Shown here: positions 7,375-15,464 of the stretch, piece after piece | Position numbering within the stretch: position 1 is the first letter of the stretch | How the letters are laid out: each line of letters begins with the position of its first letter | Source: CAG-273 sp963560005 | Lineage (GTDB): Bacteria > Bacillota > Clostridia > TANB77 > CAG-508 | Length of the DNA: 17,955 nucleotides | Reading direction: 5' to 3' | Assembly: GCA_963560005.1 (NCBI GenBank) | Contig: CAUWNG010000038.1 | Coordinates: forward strand, 1-17,955 | Notes under the pieces: generated by a model | The model's input: the letters and a program-made list of their open reading frames with translations, nothing else | The model's database searches: none | What the model was told of the DNA's origin: nothing | Made by a program: the position numbers and the translations under genes

Positions 7375-7623
7375 ATGAATAAAGTATTTTTTAATGCTGA
7401 TAAATTTGATAAAAAAATCCTAAATATATTAAAACAAGGATTAAAATTTTGTTTTTACATAACAATTTTTTCTAGTATTCTTTTATTAATTTATGAGATG
7501 TTTATATCTTCTCCTACTTTATTTTATACAGGTTTATCATTATTTAAATCTAGTCTATTTTTTATGGTAACATTTATTATTTGTGCTATTGCTTTTAGTA
7601 AAATAAAAGATGAAGTGGGATAA
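7375..7623 (+). CDS. Small two-helix membrane protein of unknown function
   Basis: A protein of 82 residues that I do not recognise. A short charged N-terminus (NKVFFNADKFDKKILNI) is followed by two hydrophobic segments (about 25-45 and 55-75) and a charged end (SKIKDEVG). The ATG at 7375 has AAAGGAGG upstream, a strong site, and a perfect terminator follows at once, so it is a real single-gene unit. Its position between rpsT and gatB says nothing clear about its job. Confidence 0.75.
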   Translation: MNKVFFNADKFDKKILNILKQGLKFCFYITIFSSILLLIYEMFISSPTLFYTGLSLFKSSLFFMVTFIICAIAFSKIKDEVG

Positions 7624-7629
7624 ATAGAT

Positions 7630-7668
7630 AAAGACTTTATGTATAATATTGTACATAAAGTCTTTTTA
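7630..7668. terminator. Bidirectional terminator between the small membrane protein and gatB
   Basis: A perfect 14-bp stem AAAGACTTTATGTA (7630-7643) / TACATAAAGTCTTT (7652-7665) with TTTTTA after it on the plus strand. On the minus strand it lies 41 bases after the gatB stop with a weaker T-run, so it probably serves both. Confidence 0.85.
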
Positions 7669-7705
7669 TATAATAGCAAAACTAGAATAAACTAAGCAAA
7701 TATTC

Positions 7706-9145
7706 TTACTTATTTAATTCTTCTAAGAACATCTTATTTAACATTTGTGGATTTGCTTTTCCTTTTGTCTCTTTCATTGCCTGCCCCACTAAAAATCCTA
7801 ATGCTCTATCTTTACCTGCTTTATAATCCATTACTGATTGCTCATTATTTTCTAATACCTTTAGAACTACTTCTTTAATTGCACTTTCATCAGAAATCTG
7901 TATCCATCCTTTTTCCTTTATTATTTCCTCTGGATCTTTTGGATTCTCAAATAATTCTTCAACAACTTTTTTAGCAATTGCTGAACTTATAGTTCCTTTA
8001 TCTATTAATATAATTAATTTTGCTAATTCATTTTTATTAAAAGGTATTTGGTCAGGTTCTAATTCTTTCTCATTTAATATTCTAGAAATATCTGAAAGTA
8101 ACCAATTGGCAACAAGTTTTGCATTTTTGCATATTTCCAAAGCTCCTTCAAATAAATCAGATAAATATTTTGATGCTGTTAAAAGTCTAGCATCTTTTTC
8201 TGATAATTTATATTCATTTAAATATCTTTCTTTTCTACTTTCTGGTAATTCTGGTAAATTGTTTTTAATATTTTGTATATACTCTTCAGAAAGTTTAATT
8301 GCAACTAAATCTGGTTCAGGAAAGTATCTATAATCTTGTGCATCTTCTTTATCTCTCATAGAAAAAGTCTTTCCAGATACATCGTCCCATCTTAAAGTTT
8401 CTTGAGATATTTTATTACCTTTTTCTATTTCTTGTACTTGTCTTTCTGCTTCATATTCAATTGCTCTTACTATTGATCTAAATGAGTTCATATTTTTCAT
8501 TTCTGTACGAGTTCCAAATTCCTTTGCTCCTCTTTTTCTAACAGAAACATTTACATCCGCTCTTAATGAGCCTTCTTGCATTTTACAGTCAGATACCTCT
8601 ATATATTCTAATATTGATTTTATTTTTCTTAAATAGCTTTCCGCTTCTTTTGCACTTCTTAAATCTGGCTCTGATACTATTTCTATTAAAGGTACTCCTG
8701 CTCTATTTAAGTCAATTAAACAATTTCCATCAAATTCATCATGATTTAACTTTCCTGCATCTTCTTCTATATGTATTCTTGCTATTCCAATTTTTTTCTT
8801 TTCACCATTCTCTAATTCAATTTCTATTTCTCCATTTTCGCAAAGTGGTTTATCAAATTGTGATATTTGGTATGATTTTGGTAAATCTGGATAAAAATAA
8901 TTCTTTCTATCATTTTTACAATTTCTAGAAATTGTACAGTTTGTAGCTAGTCCTGCTTTAACAGCATATTCTACAACTCTTTCATTTAATACAGGTAAAG
9001 CTCCTGGCATTGCCATACATATAGGACATGTTTGTGTATTTGGTTCTGCTCCAAATGTTGTAGGACATGAACAAAATATTTTTGTTTTTGTAGAAAGTTC
9101 TGCATGAACTTCTAAACCAATTACTATTTCATAATCATTTAACAT
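7706..9145 (-). CDS. gatB: Asp/Glu-tRNA amidotransferase subunit B
   Basis: This 479-residue protein is the kinase/tRNA-binding subunit of GatCAB, which converts Glu-tRNA(Gln), and in many bacteria Asp-tRNA(Asn), to the amide forms. Seen: YEIVIGLEVHAEL at the N-terminus, the zinc cysteines CSCP and CPICM (about 25-43), FYPDLPKSYQISQ, IHIEEDAGKL, LIDLNRAGVPLIEIVSEPD, and DYRYFPEPDL. The C-terminal helical tail (about 330-479, ending FLVGQAMKETKGKANPQ) is the YqeY-like tRNA-binding domain. The length is standard. ATG at 9145 has GGGGGAAAG upstream. It is last in gatC-gatA-gatB, 12 nt after gatA. Confidence 0.97.
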   Translation of the reverse strand: MLNDYEIVIGLEVHAELSTKTKIFCSCPTTFGAEPNTQTCPICMAMPGALPVLNERVVEYAVKAGLATNCTISRNCKNDRKNYFYPDLPKSYQISQFDKPLCENGEIEIELENGEKKKIGIARIHIEEDAGKLNHDEFDGNCLIDLNRAGVPLIEIVSEPDLRSAKEAESYLRKIKSILEYIEVSDCKMQEGSLRADVNVSVRKRGAKEFGTRTEMKNMNSFRSIVRAIEYEAERQVQEIEKGNKISQETLRWDDVSGKTFSMRDKEDAQDYRYFPEPDLVAIKLSEEYIQNIKNNLPELPESRKERYLNEYKLSEKDARLLTASKYLSDLFEGALEICKNAKLVANWLLSDISRILNEKELEPDQIPFNKNELAKLIILIDKGTISSAIAKKVVEELFENPKDPEEIIKEKGWIQISDESAIKEVVLKVLENNEQSVMDYKAGKDRALGFLVGQAMKETKGKANPQMLNKMFLEELNK

Positions 9146-9157
9146 TTTTCTTTCCCC

Positions 9158-10624
9158 CTATATCTTAAACTCTGGTTTATATTTTTCTCTAAATTTAAAT
9201 TGTTGTTCGAATGTATATGCTGCATTTAAAATTACTTCTTCTGCAAAATTATTTCCTATTAATTGTAAACCTATCGGCATTCCATTTGAATCCACTCCAC
9301 AAGGTATAGATATTGCTGGAACACCTGCAATATTTATAGATACTGTACAAATATCCGCCATATACATTTCTAATGGATTTTTTGATTTGCTTCCTATTTC
9401 AAATGCTACAGTTGGTGAAGTTGGTGTTAATATTACATCATATTTATTAAAACACTTTTCAAATTCTTGTTTTACTAATGTACGAACTTGTTGTGCTTTT
9501 TTGTAATATGCATCATAATATTCTGAAGAAAGCACATAAGTTCCTAATATTATTCTTCTTTTAACTTCTTCTCCAAAACCTTCTGTCCTAGAATTTTTAT
9601 ATAATTCTTTTATATTATTAAAATTCTTTGCTCTATAACCATATCTTATTCCATCAAATCTTCCCAAATTTGAACTTGCCTCTGCACAAGCTATAATATA
9701 ATAACTTGCTAATGCATACTTAGCAATATCTAATGAACATTCTTCAACAATAGCTCCTAACTTTTTATATTCTTCAACTGCTTCTATTATTTTAGATTTT
9801 ACCTCTTCGTTTACACCTTTTCCTAAAAATTCCTTAGGTACTCCTATCTTTAATCCTTTTACATCATTTTTAAGTGCTTTAGTATAGTCTTTTTTTTCTA
9901 TATTTGCAGATGTAGTATCTTTTTCATCATGACCTGCTATTACATTTAAAAGAATAGCACAATCTCTAACATCCTTTGTTATTGGACCTATTTGATCTAA
10001 TGAAGATGCAAAAGCTACTAGCCCATATCTTGAAACCAAACCATAAGTTGGTTTTAATCCAACTACTCCACAAAATGCTGCTGGTTGACGAATAGAACCT
10101 CCTGTATCTGATCCTAATGCAAATGGCACCATATTTGCAGCTACTGCTGCTGCACTTCCTCCTGAAGAACCTCCTGGAACCTTGTTTAAATCCCATGGAT
10201 TTTTTGTCTTTTTAAAATACGAATATTCTGTAGAAGCTCCCATTGCAAATTCATCCATATTTAATTTTCCTAATGTTATCATGCTTTCTGCATTTATTTT
10301 ATCCATTACAGTTGCATTGTATGGTGATACAAAATTTTCTAACATTTTTGAACTACATGTTGTATGTATTCCTTTTGTATTTATGTTATCTTTAATTCCT
10401 ATAGGAATACCTGCTAATGTATTATTTTCTTTATTTTCAAATTGCATTTGAACTTCTTCTGATTTTTTTAAAGCTTCCTCTTTTAGCACTGTTACAAAAG
10501 CTTGTACATCTTTTTCTTTTTCATCTATTCTATTAATATATGCTTTTGTTATATCAGAAATTTTAATTTCTTTATTTTTTAACTTTTCTTGAAGTTCATG
10601 TACAGTTAATTCTGTTAAATTCAT
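9158..10624 (-). CDS. gatA: Asp/Glu-tRNA amidotransferase subunit A
   Basis: The 488-residue amidase-signature enzyme releases ammonia from glutamine for GatB. The catalytic Ser-cisSer-Lys triad is visible: K78 in GIPIGIKDN, S153 in PGGSSGGS and S177 in SDTGGSIRQPAA. Further family text: VGLKPTYGLVSRYGLVAFASSLDQIGP. The length is normal. The ATG at 10624 fits the AGGAGG site; an in-frame TTG at 10627 next to it is possible but less likely. It is the middle gene of the operon, 19 nt after gatC. Confidence 0.97.
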   Translation of the reverse strand: MNLTELTVHELQEKLKNKEIKISDITKAYINRIDEKEKDVQAFVTVLKEEALKKSEEVQMQFENKENNTLAGIPIGIKDNINTKGIHTTCSSKMLENFVSPYNATVMDKINAESMITLGKLNMDEFAMGASTEYSYFKKTKNPWDLNKVPGGSSGGSAAAVAANMVPFALGSDTGGSIRQPAAFCGVVGLKPTYGLVSRYGLVAFASSLDQIGPITKDVRDCAILLNVIAGHDEKDTTSANIEKKDYTKALKNDVKGLKIGVPKEFLGKGVNEEVKSKIIEAVEEYKKLGAIVEECSLDIAKYALASYYIIACAEASSNLGRFDGIRYGYRAKNFNNIKELYKNSRTEGFGEEVKRRIILGTYVLSSEYYDAYYKKAQQVRTLVKQEFEKCFNKYDVILTPTSPTVAFEIGSKSKNPLEMYMADICTVSINIAGVPAISIPCGVDSNGMPIGLQLIGNNFAEEVILNAAYTFEQQFKFREKYKPEFKI

Positions 10625-10643
10625 CAATATCTTCCCTCCTAAA

Positions 10644-10928
10644 TTACATTACTTTTGGTATTTTAAACATTCCTCTTTCTTTTTCTGGTGCATTTTGTAA
10701 TAATGCTTCTTCATCTTCAAACTTATTTACTTCATCTTTTCTAAAAACATTATAATTATCATTTGCAGTTATTGTTCCATTTAGACCTTCTGTTGGTGCA
10801 TTATTAACTATATCTGCAAAATTCAATATTTCTTCAAGATTATTTTTATAATTTTCTATTTCTTCTTCTTTTATATTTAAATTTGCCAAATTTGCAATAT
10901 GTAATATTTCCTCTTTACTTAGTTGCAT
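10644..10928 (-). CDS. gatC: Asp/Glu-tRNA amidotransferase subunit C
   Basis: The 94-residue small subunit wraps around GatA and stabilises the complex. Seen: LSKEEILHIANLANLNIKEE at the N-terminus, the helix with NNLEEILNFADIVN and the end RKDEVNKFEDEEALLQNAPEKERGMFKIPKVM in pieces typical of GatC. ATG at 10928 with AGGAGG upstream. It is the first gene of the operon, behind the promoter at 10963-10991. Confidence 0.95.
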   Translation of the reverse strand: MQLSKEEILHIANLANLNIKEEEIENYKNNLEEILNFADIVNNAPTEGLNGTITANDNYNVFRKDEVNKFEDEEALLQNAPEKERGMFKIPKVM

Positions 10929-10962
10929 ATTATTAAACCTCCTACTTTAAAATCTGTATTTA

Positions 10963-10991
10963 ATTATACTTTCTTTTAATGTAAATTACAA
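10963..10991 (-). promoter_or_regulatory. Sigma-A promoter of gatCAB
   Basis: TTGTAA (10986-10991), 17 bases, TATAAT (10963-10968) on the minus strand, about 35 bases before gatC. No T-box leader (no tRNA-responsive structure) lies between. Confidence 0.75.
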
Positions 10992-11068
10992 GTACTTTCT
11001 ACCATTGTCTTTTTGCCATACTTTTTTTAAAAAACTTATATTCTACTTTATTAATAAAAATATCTAAA

Positions 11069-11106
11069 AACACACTTTGAACTTATTCCTAAATTCAAAG
11101 TGTGTT
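11069..11106. terminator. Terminator after locus B
   Basis: A perfect 13-bp stem AACACACTTTGAA (11069-11081) / TTCAAAGTGTGTT (11094-11106). On the minus strand it begins 4 bases after the locus B stop codon and is followed by TTTTTAGATATTTTT; T-rich DNA also follows on the plus strand. Confidence 0.9.
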
Positions 11107-11110
11107 TTTA

Positions 11111-12317
11111 TTATTTTATAACCCACGCCTTGTCTGGACTTGTGCCATCCTTACCTATTGCTTCTGTGTCTATTTGTACATTAGATTCTAGATATACTAC
11201 AGGACGTATATAATACGCTAAACTATGACTATTATTGCAAGAATGATATATAAGATTAAAACGTGAACCATCATATCCCGCACGACGTACATGAAAAAGG
11301 ACATACTCATTGTTTGCTTCTACTCCACGAGAAGACAACCAGTAATCTCCTCCTGTTGCAGACATTTGAAATAAATCATAATATACTGAATTTATGTAAT
11401 TTGATGCATTCATCTTACTGTCCCAAAAATTATTTTTTATTACCCATGTACTTGCCATTCCTGTTCCAGTTACTTTTTCTTTCTGCTCACTTACCCCCAC
11501 ACTTCCTGCTGTTCCATTCACAGTTTGTCCAACCTCTTGCTCAAATATCAATGGATAATTTCTTTCCCTTCTTGGCAAGAATGTTGAACCATAATTTTGA
11601 TAATTATTATAATTCCATACGCTTAAATTCATTTTATTTTGTATATCTTCTATTTTTAAGTTTTTTGCAGTTGCTCTTTCTCCTTTATACATTGTATTAC
11701 ATAATTCATCTAGTAAATATACTGCATTATTATATCCATCTGCTCCTTGTAATGATACTCTTGTATTATTTGGAGTTGCACTTATTAAACGAATTTTTCC
11801 ATCTTCTGTTTTATCTAATACTCTCCAATTTAAATTTTCTTTATTTACTGTCTGGTTTGAACCAGTTCCATTATATGTTCCATCCATTGTATAACTTTCT
11901 GCTCCTGTTGGCTTATATGCTACATAATCTCCTATTTTTATTGTTCCATTATTTATTAATTCTCCTATTGTTTTATCTTGCTCTACTGGAGGCTCTGGTT
12001 CTGTATTTGCTTCTCCATTTCCTCCTGGTATTTCTATATTACCATTCCAATTTGCATCCATTGTATCACCTAATTCATTCAACAATTTATTTAATTCTGC
12101 TTCATCTTCTTTTACCAAATTATTCATTCTATCTGCTGCCTCTTTTGATTTATTTAATATCCCATTTTCTCCCAATGTTACATTTATTGTAACTCCTGCT
12201 AATATTAATATAACTACTATTGTTACTGCCAATACTATTAATGTTATTCCGACTATGCTTCTCTTCTTTTTTCTTTTCTTTTTGAATTCCTTTTCTTCCT
12301 AAAAATTCTTTTTTCAT
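11111..12317 (-). CDS. Locus B: prepilin-like surface protein with DUF6273-like C-terminal domain, start in another frame
   Basis: It is a paralogue of locus A. The first 70 or so residues of the body are nearly identical: IVGITLIVLAVTIVVILIL-AGV, GENGILNKSKEAADRMN, then the acidic stretch NNLVKEDEAELNKLLNEL. A Glu/Pro linker follows. The C-terminus is different: IKIGDYVAYKP, LNWRVLDKTEDGKIRLIS, YWLSSRG and YYIRPVVYLES, with WVIK at the end, the pattern of DUF6273 lectin-like domains. It is probably exported and surface-bound. As in locus A, the ATG with a good site (AAGGAGG, ATG at 12315-12317) encodes MKKEFLGRKGIQKE in another frame, and the body is open only after a TAG in its own frame. 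A +1 shift in the A-rich stretch would join the parts. Promoter -10 at 12490-12495, leader of about 165 nt. Confidence 0.65.
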
Positions 12318-12489
12318 ATTTTCTAATTTCCTCCTTCTTCCCTTTATTTTTTTATTTTATTTAAAATACATATCTACTTTTCATAAACATATATTTTTCA
12401 CTTTCGCATTTTTCAAATTTTCTTTATCTTTTGTTTTCCAAAACTCTTTTTTATCCTTTGAATCCCCCCTTTAAAGTCTTAATTGCTTT

Positions 12490-12495
12490 ATTATA
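12490..12495 (-). promoter_or_regulatory. -10 element of locus B promoter
   Basis: TATAAT in the same context (AC-TATAATAAAG) as locus A at 6338-6343, followed in both by AAAGGGG and GAT. The -35 is not recognisable. Confidence 0.5.
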
Positions 12496-12670
12496 GTTTT
12501 TACGCTTTTTGCTTTTTTATACATTTTATGGAAAATTCTTTTTTTCTTCCTTTTTCCTATAAATATCTTATAACATATTTCGTTTTGCTTTACCAGAAAC
12601 CTATTAGTTTAACTTTATTTTTAAATTTAATTTTTTGACTTTTTTTTCTTTTATTTTTATTAAAGCAATT

Positions 12671-12780
12671 TTATATATTTTATTTAAAAAAACATAAGTC
12701 GACAATCCTTTGAGGCGGGGATGTGACCCGTGAAGTTGGAGACCATATTTTTGAAAATAATATATATACCTTAGCTTCTA
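12671..12780 (+). repeat. Dispersed structured element, copy 2
   Basis: Second copy of the element at 94-190, same orientation. It shares GTCGACA (12698-12704), GGGGAT and the invariant 22-base block (12725-12746), plus the following arm and TTAGCTTCT. It has an extra ATCC...GGAT stem-loop between GTCGAC and GACCC that copy 1 lacks, so the apical part varies while the 3' part is fixed. It lies between the locus B promoter and the terminator hairpin at 12854-12883. Confidence 0.6.
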
Positions 12781-12840
12781 TAACAATTTATTAAATAGTA
12801 ATTTGTTTTCAAACATATCCACTAGTAAATTTTTTTGAAA

Positions 12841-12883
12841 AAAGCACAGAAAAAGAACGTATCACATTTAAACGATACGTTCT
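12841..12883 (-). terminator. Terminator of the DUF3048 unit / small element of locus B
   Basis: Perfect 10-bp stem AGAACGTATC / GATACGTTCT (12854-12863 with 12874-12883), 10-base loop, then TTTTTCTGTGCTTTTTT on the minus strand. It is the copy of the hairpin at 6424-6453 and is the only terminator after the DUF3048 gene. Confidence 0.75.
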
Positions 12884-12932
12884 ATATTTTACATAATATA
12901 TTTTAAATTTAAGTATAAAAACTAAAGCTACA

Positions 12933-12998
12933 CTATTTACTAAAACATAACTCTCTCTCTCTCTCTCTCTCTACAGTTGCAACGGTTTCAAGTTTCAT
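12933..12998 (-). CDS. Small ORF with Glu-Arg repeats spanning the (CT)11 tract
   Basis: A 21-codon frame: MKLETVATV, three and a half Glu-Arg repeats, LCFSK, TAG. Homologous to the small ORF at 6503-6580. GAAAGGAAAA lies before the ATG, which is about 20 bases after the DUF3048 stop, so it could be translated from the same messenger. Too short to be sure. Confidence 0.35.
   Translation of the reverse strand: MKLETVATVERERERELCFSK
12951..12972. repeat. Dinucleotide microsatellite (CT)11
   Basis: Eleven perfect CT units (AG on the minus strand), at the exact place of (GT)17 in the other copy of the element. Confidence 0.97.
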
Positions 12999-13018
12999 AC
13001 TCTTTTTTCCTTTCTTTT

Positions 13019-14068
13019 TTATTCAAAACTTACTTTGGCATCTATTGGGCAAATTTGTATAAATGTTTTGCCATCATTTACATCTATTTCATTTCCTTCT
13101 AAGTCCTTATATATAGTTTTATCTTTTCTTGATTTTTTCTCACATAATATTTTTTCTGCTTTTCCATTTGTTATATAATATCCATCTAATTTTCCTATAT
13201 TATCTAATTGTTGTCTACCTTTTCCTGAACCATCTTCTATTGTTGTATTTTCTGCAAATGTTATTATTATATTTTTTACTTGTATTTCTTTATTTGTATC
13301 CCAATCCACTTGTTTTTTGTTTCTTGAATATCTAATGTATGTTTTGGTATCTTCATCATATTCATATCTTACTGTATTATATACAGAATATGGAATAGTC
13401 ACTTCTTTGGCTTCTATCCCCTCTTTTATATTTACTTCGTCTATTACATAATTTAATACACTTGTTGTATTAGACTTTGTTCTATAACCATCCCTTTTAG
13501 CAAAATTTAATATGTTTTTCGTACTTGTTACTGCATTATGTGGAGCATATTTGTCATCCACTCTCCAAAATGATGATTTATTTTCACTTTCATATATTCC
13601 ATTTATAGAATTTACATTTAAAATTTCTATATCTTCTTTTGCATAAGGACTATGCCCAAAATGTATATATAATGCATCATTTTCTAGTGCATAATCTAAA
13701 AAATAATGCCTAGCACTTCTTATTGGTCCAATTTTATCTATATTTTTCCCTCTAAAAACTGCCATTAATCTTGTTTCTCCACCTTCAACAATTATTTCAT
13801 ATATCAAATCAGCTTTTAATAATCCTGCCTGTGGCATAGCATTTATATTATTATCTAACATTACAGCTATTGGTCTATCTGTTCCTGCAAAAGATAGAGG
13901 TAATTTTTCTTCTTCTTGTTTTACTATATTATTATTTGAAACTGGATTTACTTCTTCTTTATCCTTTACGAACTTTAGTGCTAACAAAATTCCTGCCACT
14001 ATTATTAATAAAACTAATATAACAATTAAAATCTTTGTACCAGTTAAAACTTTTTTTCCTTTTTCCAT
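13019..14068 (-). CDS. Membrane-anchored DUF3048 (YerB-like) protein
   Basis: The 349-residue protein has a short basic N-terminus, one transmembrane helix (about 12-33), a low-complexity linker, and the DUF3048 domain: RPIAVMLDNNINAMPQAGL, ADLIYEIIVEGGETRLMAVF, IGPIRSARHYFLDYAL, then a C-terminal part with KQVDWDTNKEIQVKNIII. The Bacillus relative YerB is a lipoprotein; here there is no lipobox cysteine, so it is anchored by the helix. Function is unknown; it is probably extracytoplasmic, at the cell wall. The ATG at 14068 has AAGGAAAG upstream; a TTG directly before it is less likely. It follows the DgkA-PAP2 gene by 37 nt. Confidence 0.85.
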   Translation of the reverse strand: MEKGKKVLTGTKILIVILVLLIIVAGILLALKFVKDKEEVNPVSNNNIVKQEEEKLPLSFAGTDRPIAVMLDNNINAMPQAGLLKADLIYEIIVEGGETRLMAVFRGKNIDKIGPIRSARHYFLDYALENDALYIHFGHSPYAKEDIEILNVNSINGIYESENKSSFWRVDDKYAPHNAVTSTKNILNFAKRDGYRTKSNTTSVLNYVIDEVNIKEGIEAKEVTIPYSVYNTVRYEYDEDTKTYIRYSRNKKQVDWDTNKEIQVKNIIITFAENTTIEDGSGKGRQQLDNIGKLDGYYITNGKAEKILCEKKSRKDKTIYKDLEGNEIDVNDGKTFIQICPIDAKVSFE

Positions 14069-14105
14069 CAAAATACACTTTCCTTTCTGATGTAAAAATT
14101 ATATT

Positions 14106-14894
14106 CTAAAATATACTTAACACTCCAGATGAAATAGCATACAATCCTAATACAAGTACAGTTCCAAAACATGCACTAAAAATCACTTCTGAAAGTTTAT
14201 GCTCTTTTGCCTGTATCCTACTACTTGCCAATAAAATTGCCATAGTTAAAGACAAAATTAATATAACAGGATTATCTGTAGAAATCCATATAATAGTATT
14301 TGCTGCAAATCCTAATGTTGTGTGTCCGCTTGGTATAAACTTTTCATTTAGTCCTTTATGCTTATTTGTTTTAGCAAAAGCAATTAATACTAATATTGAT
14401 ATAATAGCTATTACTACTACTGAAAAAGCTAAATGTGTTGGAGAATTTGCAACATTTTTTATAAATGTTATTCCCATTTCACTTACTTTATCAAAAAACA
14501 AAAAGTATGCAACTATAATAGCATTTATTGTTGTTATAACAACTCCTCCAGCAGCTACATCTTTTGCTATTTTAGCCTTTGGATGATAAATATCTGTATA
14601 TAAATCAACAACAGTTTCAATTGCTGTATTCACCATCTCTGCAAATATAATTAATACTATTGTGAACATAAAGCATAAAAACTCTGCTCTATTTAAGTTA
14701 AAAAATAAACTTATTATTACTACTATAACTGCAATTATTAACTGCTTTTTTATATTACTTTGAGTTGTTGTTGCATAAATAATACCATCAATAGCATTCT
14801 TCCACGCATCAATAAAACTATTATTTTTTAACCTTTTATCCTGTGTTTGTTTGCTATATTTTTGCTTCATATTTACTTTAACATTCCTTCCCAT
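14106..14894 (-). CDS. dgkA: Undecaprenol/diacylglycerol kinase fused to a PAP2 phosphatase domain
   Basis: The 262-residue membrane protein joins two enzymes of lipid-carrier metabolism. The N-terminal half (about 25-130) is DgkA-like: RAEFLCFMFTIVLIIFAEM-VNTAIE (E86, N89, E93) and AKDVAAGGV. The C-terminal half (about 145-262) is PAP2-like: IPSGHTTLG (S189, H191) and SSRIQAKEH (R226, H232), but the first PAP2 motif (KxxxxxxRP) is not evident. Known Gram-positive DgkA phosphorylates undecaprenol; PAP2 enzymes dephosphorylate the pyrophosphate form, so the fusion could recycle the carrier of cell-wall synthesis. It lies after ybeY, as dgkA does in Bacillus. The start at 14894 is preceded by AGGTAAAAG; ATG at 14870 is an alternative. 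Confidence 0.85.
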   Translation of the reverse strand: MGRNVKVNMKQKYSKQTQDKRLKNNSFIDAWKNAIDGIIYATTTQSNIKKQLIIAVIVVIISLFFNLNRAEFLCFMFTIVLIIFAEMVNTAIETVVDLYTDIYHPKAKIAKDVAAGGVVITTINAIIVAYFLFFDKVSEMGITFIKNVANSPTHLAFSVVVIAIISILVLIAFAKTNKHKGLNEKFIPSGHTTLGFAANTIIWISTDNPVILILSLTMAILLASSRIQAKEHKLSEVIFSACFGTVLVLGLYAISSGVLSIF

Positions 14895-14902
14895 AAATGC
14901 TT

Positions 14903-15394
14903 TTACCTATTTATATTTAATTTTGAAAGTACGTTTTCTTCTCTTTCTCTCATTTCTTTTTTGTCTTTATCTTCTATATGATCATAACCCATTAAATGAT
15001 AAAAACCATGAACTACCATATACGATAATTCTCTTTCAAAACTATGACCAAAGTCCTGTGCTTGTTCATACACTTGTGGTATTGAAATTACAATATCCCC
15101 CAAAATATCTTGTTCATTTTCTTCTTCTTGTACCAGTATTCTTTCTCTATTATTTTTTATTTCTTCTTTTGAAAACATTGGGAATGATAACACATCTGTT
15201 GAACTATCAATATTTCTATACATTTTATTAATTATTCTAATATTTTCTGAAGTTGTTAAGGTTATACTTATATATATTTTTTTTGAATTTATTTTTTCTT
15301 CTTCGAAGCATTTATTTACAACCTTTTTTATTAATAATATATAATTTTCATTTTCTTCCACTCCATCAAATATTATTTCTGCATTTTCTACCAT
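14903..15394 (-). CDS. ybeY: Endoribonuclease YbeY
   Basis: This 163-residue metal-dependent RNase acts in 16S rRNA 3'-end maturation and ribosome quality control. The zinc motif HGFYHLMGYDH is complete (H129, H133, H139). Upstream of it are STDVLSFPMF and the strand LGDIVISIPQV. The length is standard. I set the start at ATG 15394 (MVENAEIIF), with AAGGGG upstream; the frame extends to 15421 without a better site. It lies 70 nt after the unrecognised gene and 8 nt before the DgkA-PAP2 gene, so the three are probably cotranscribed. Confidence 0.95.
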   Translation of the reverse strand: MVENAEIIFDGVEENENYILLIKKVVNKCFEEEKINSKKIYISITLTTSENIRIINKMYRNIDSSTDVLSFPMFSKEEIKNNRERILVQEEENEQDILGDIVISIPQVYEQAQDFGHSFERELSYMVVHGFYHLMGYDHIEDKDKKEMREREENVLSKLNINR

Positions 15395-15464
15395 AATTAA
15401 AATCAACCCCTTCTGGTACAAAAATTTTAGTTGGTAAAAAGCTTACTTTATTTACTATAGCATT

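Noticed and set aside
11263..12192. A 309-codon plus-strand frame opposite locus B.
   Set aside because: It is antisense to a clearly recognisable domain protein, Leu/His/Phe-rich as expected for an antisense frame, and without a ribosome binding site.
12671..12780. The structured repeat as a CRISPR unit, tRNA or T-box leader.
   Set aside because: Only two copies, far apart; no cloverleaf, no anticodon loop, no T-box sequence, and no aminoacyl-tRNA or amino-acid gene directly downstream on that strand.
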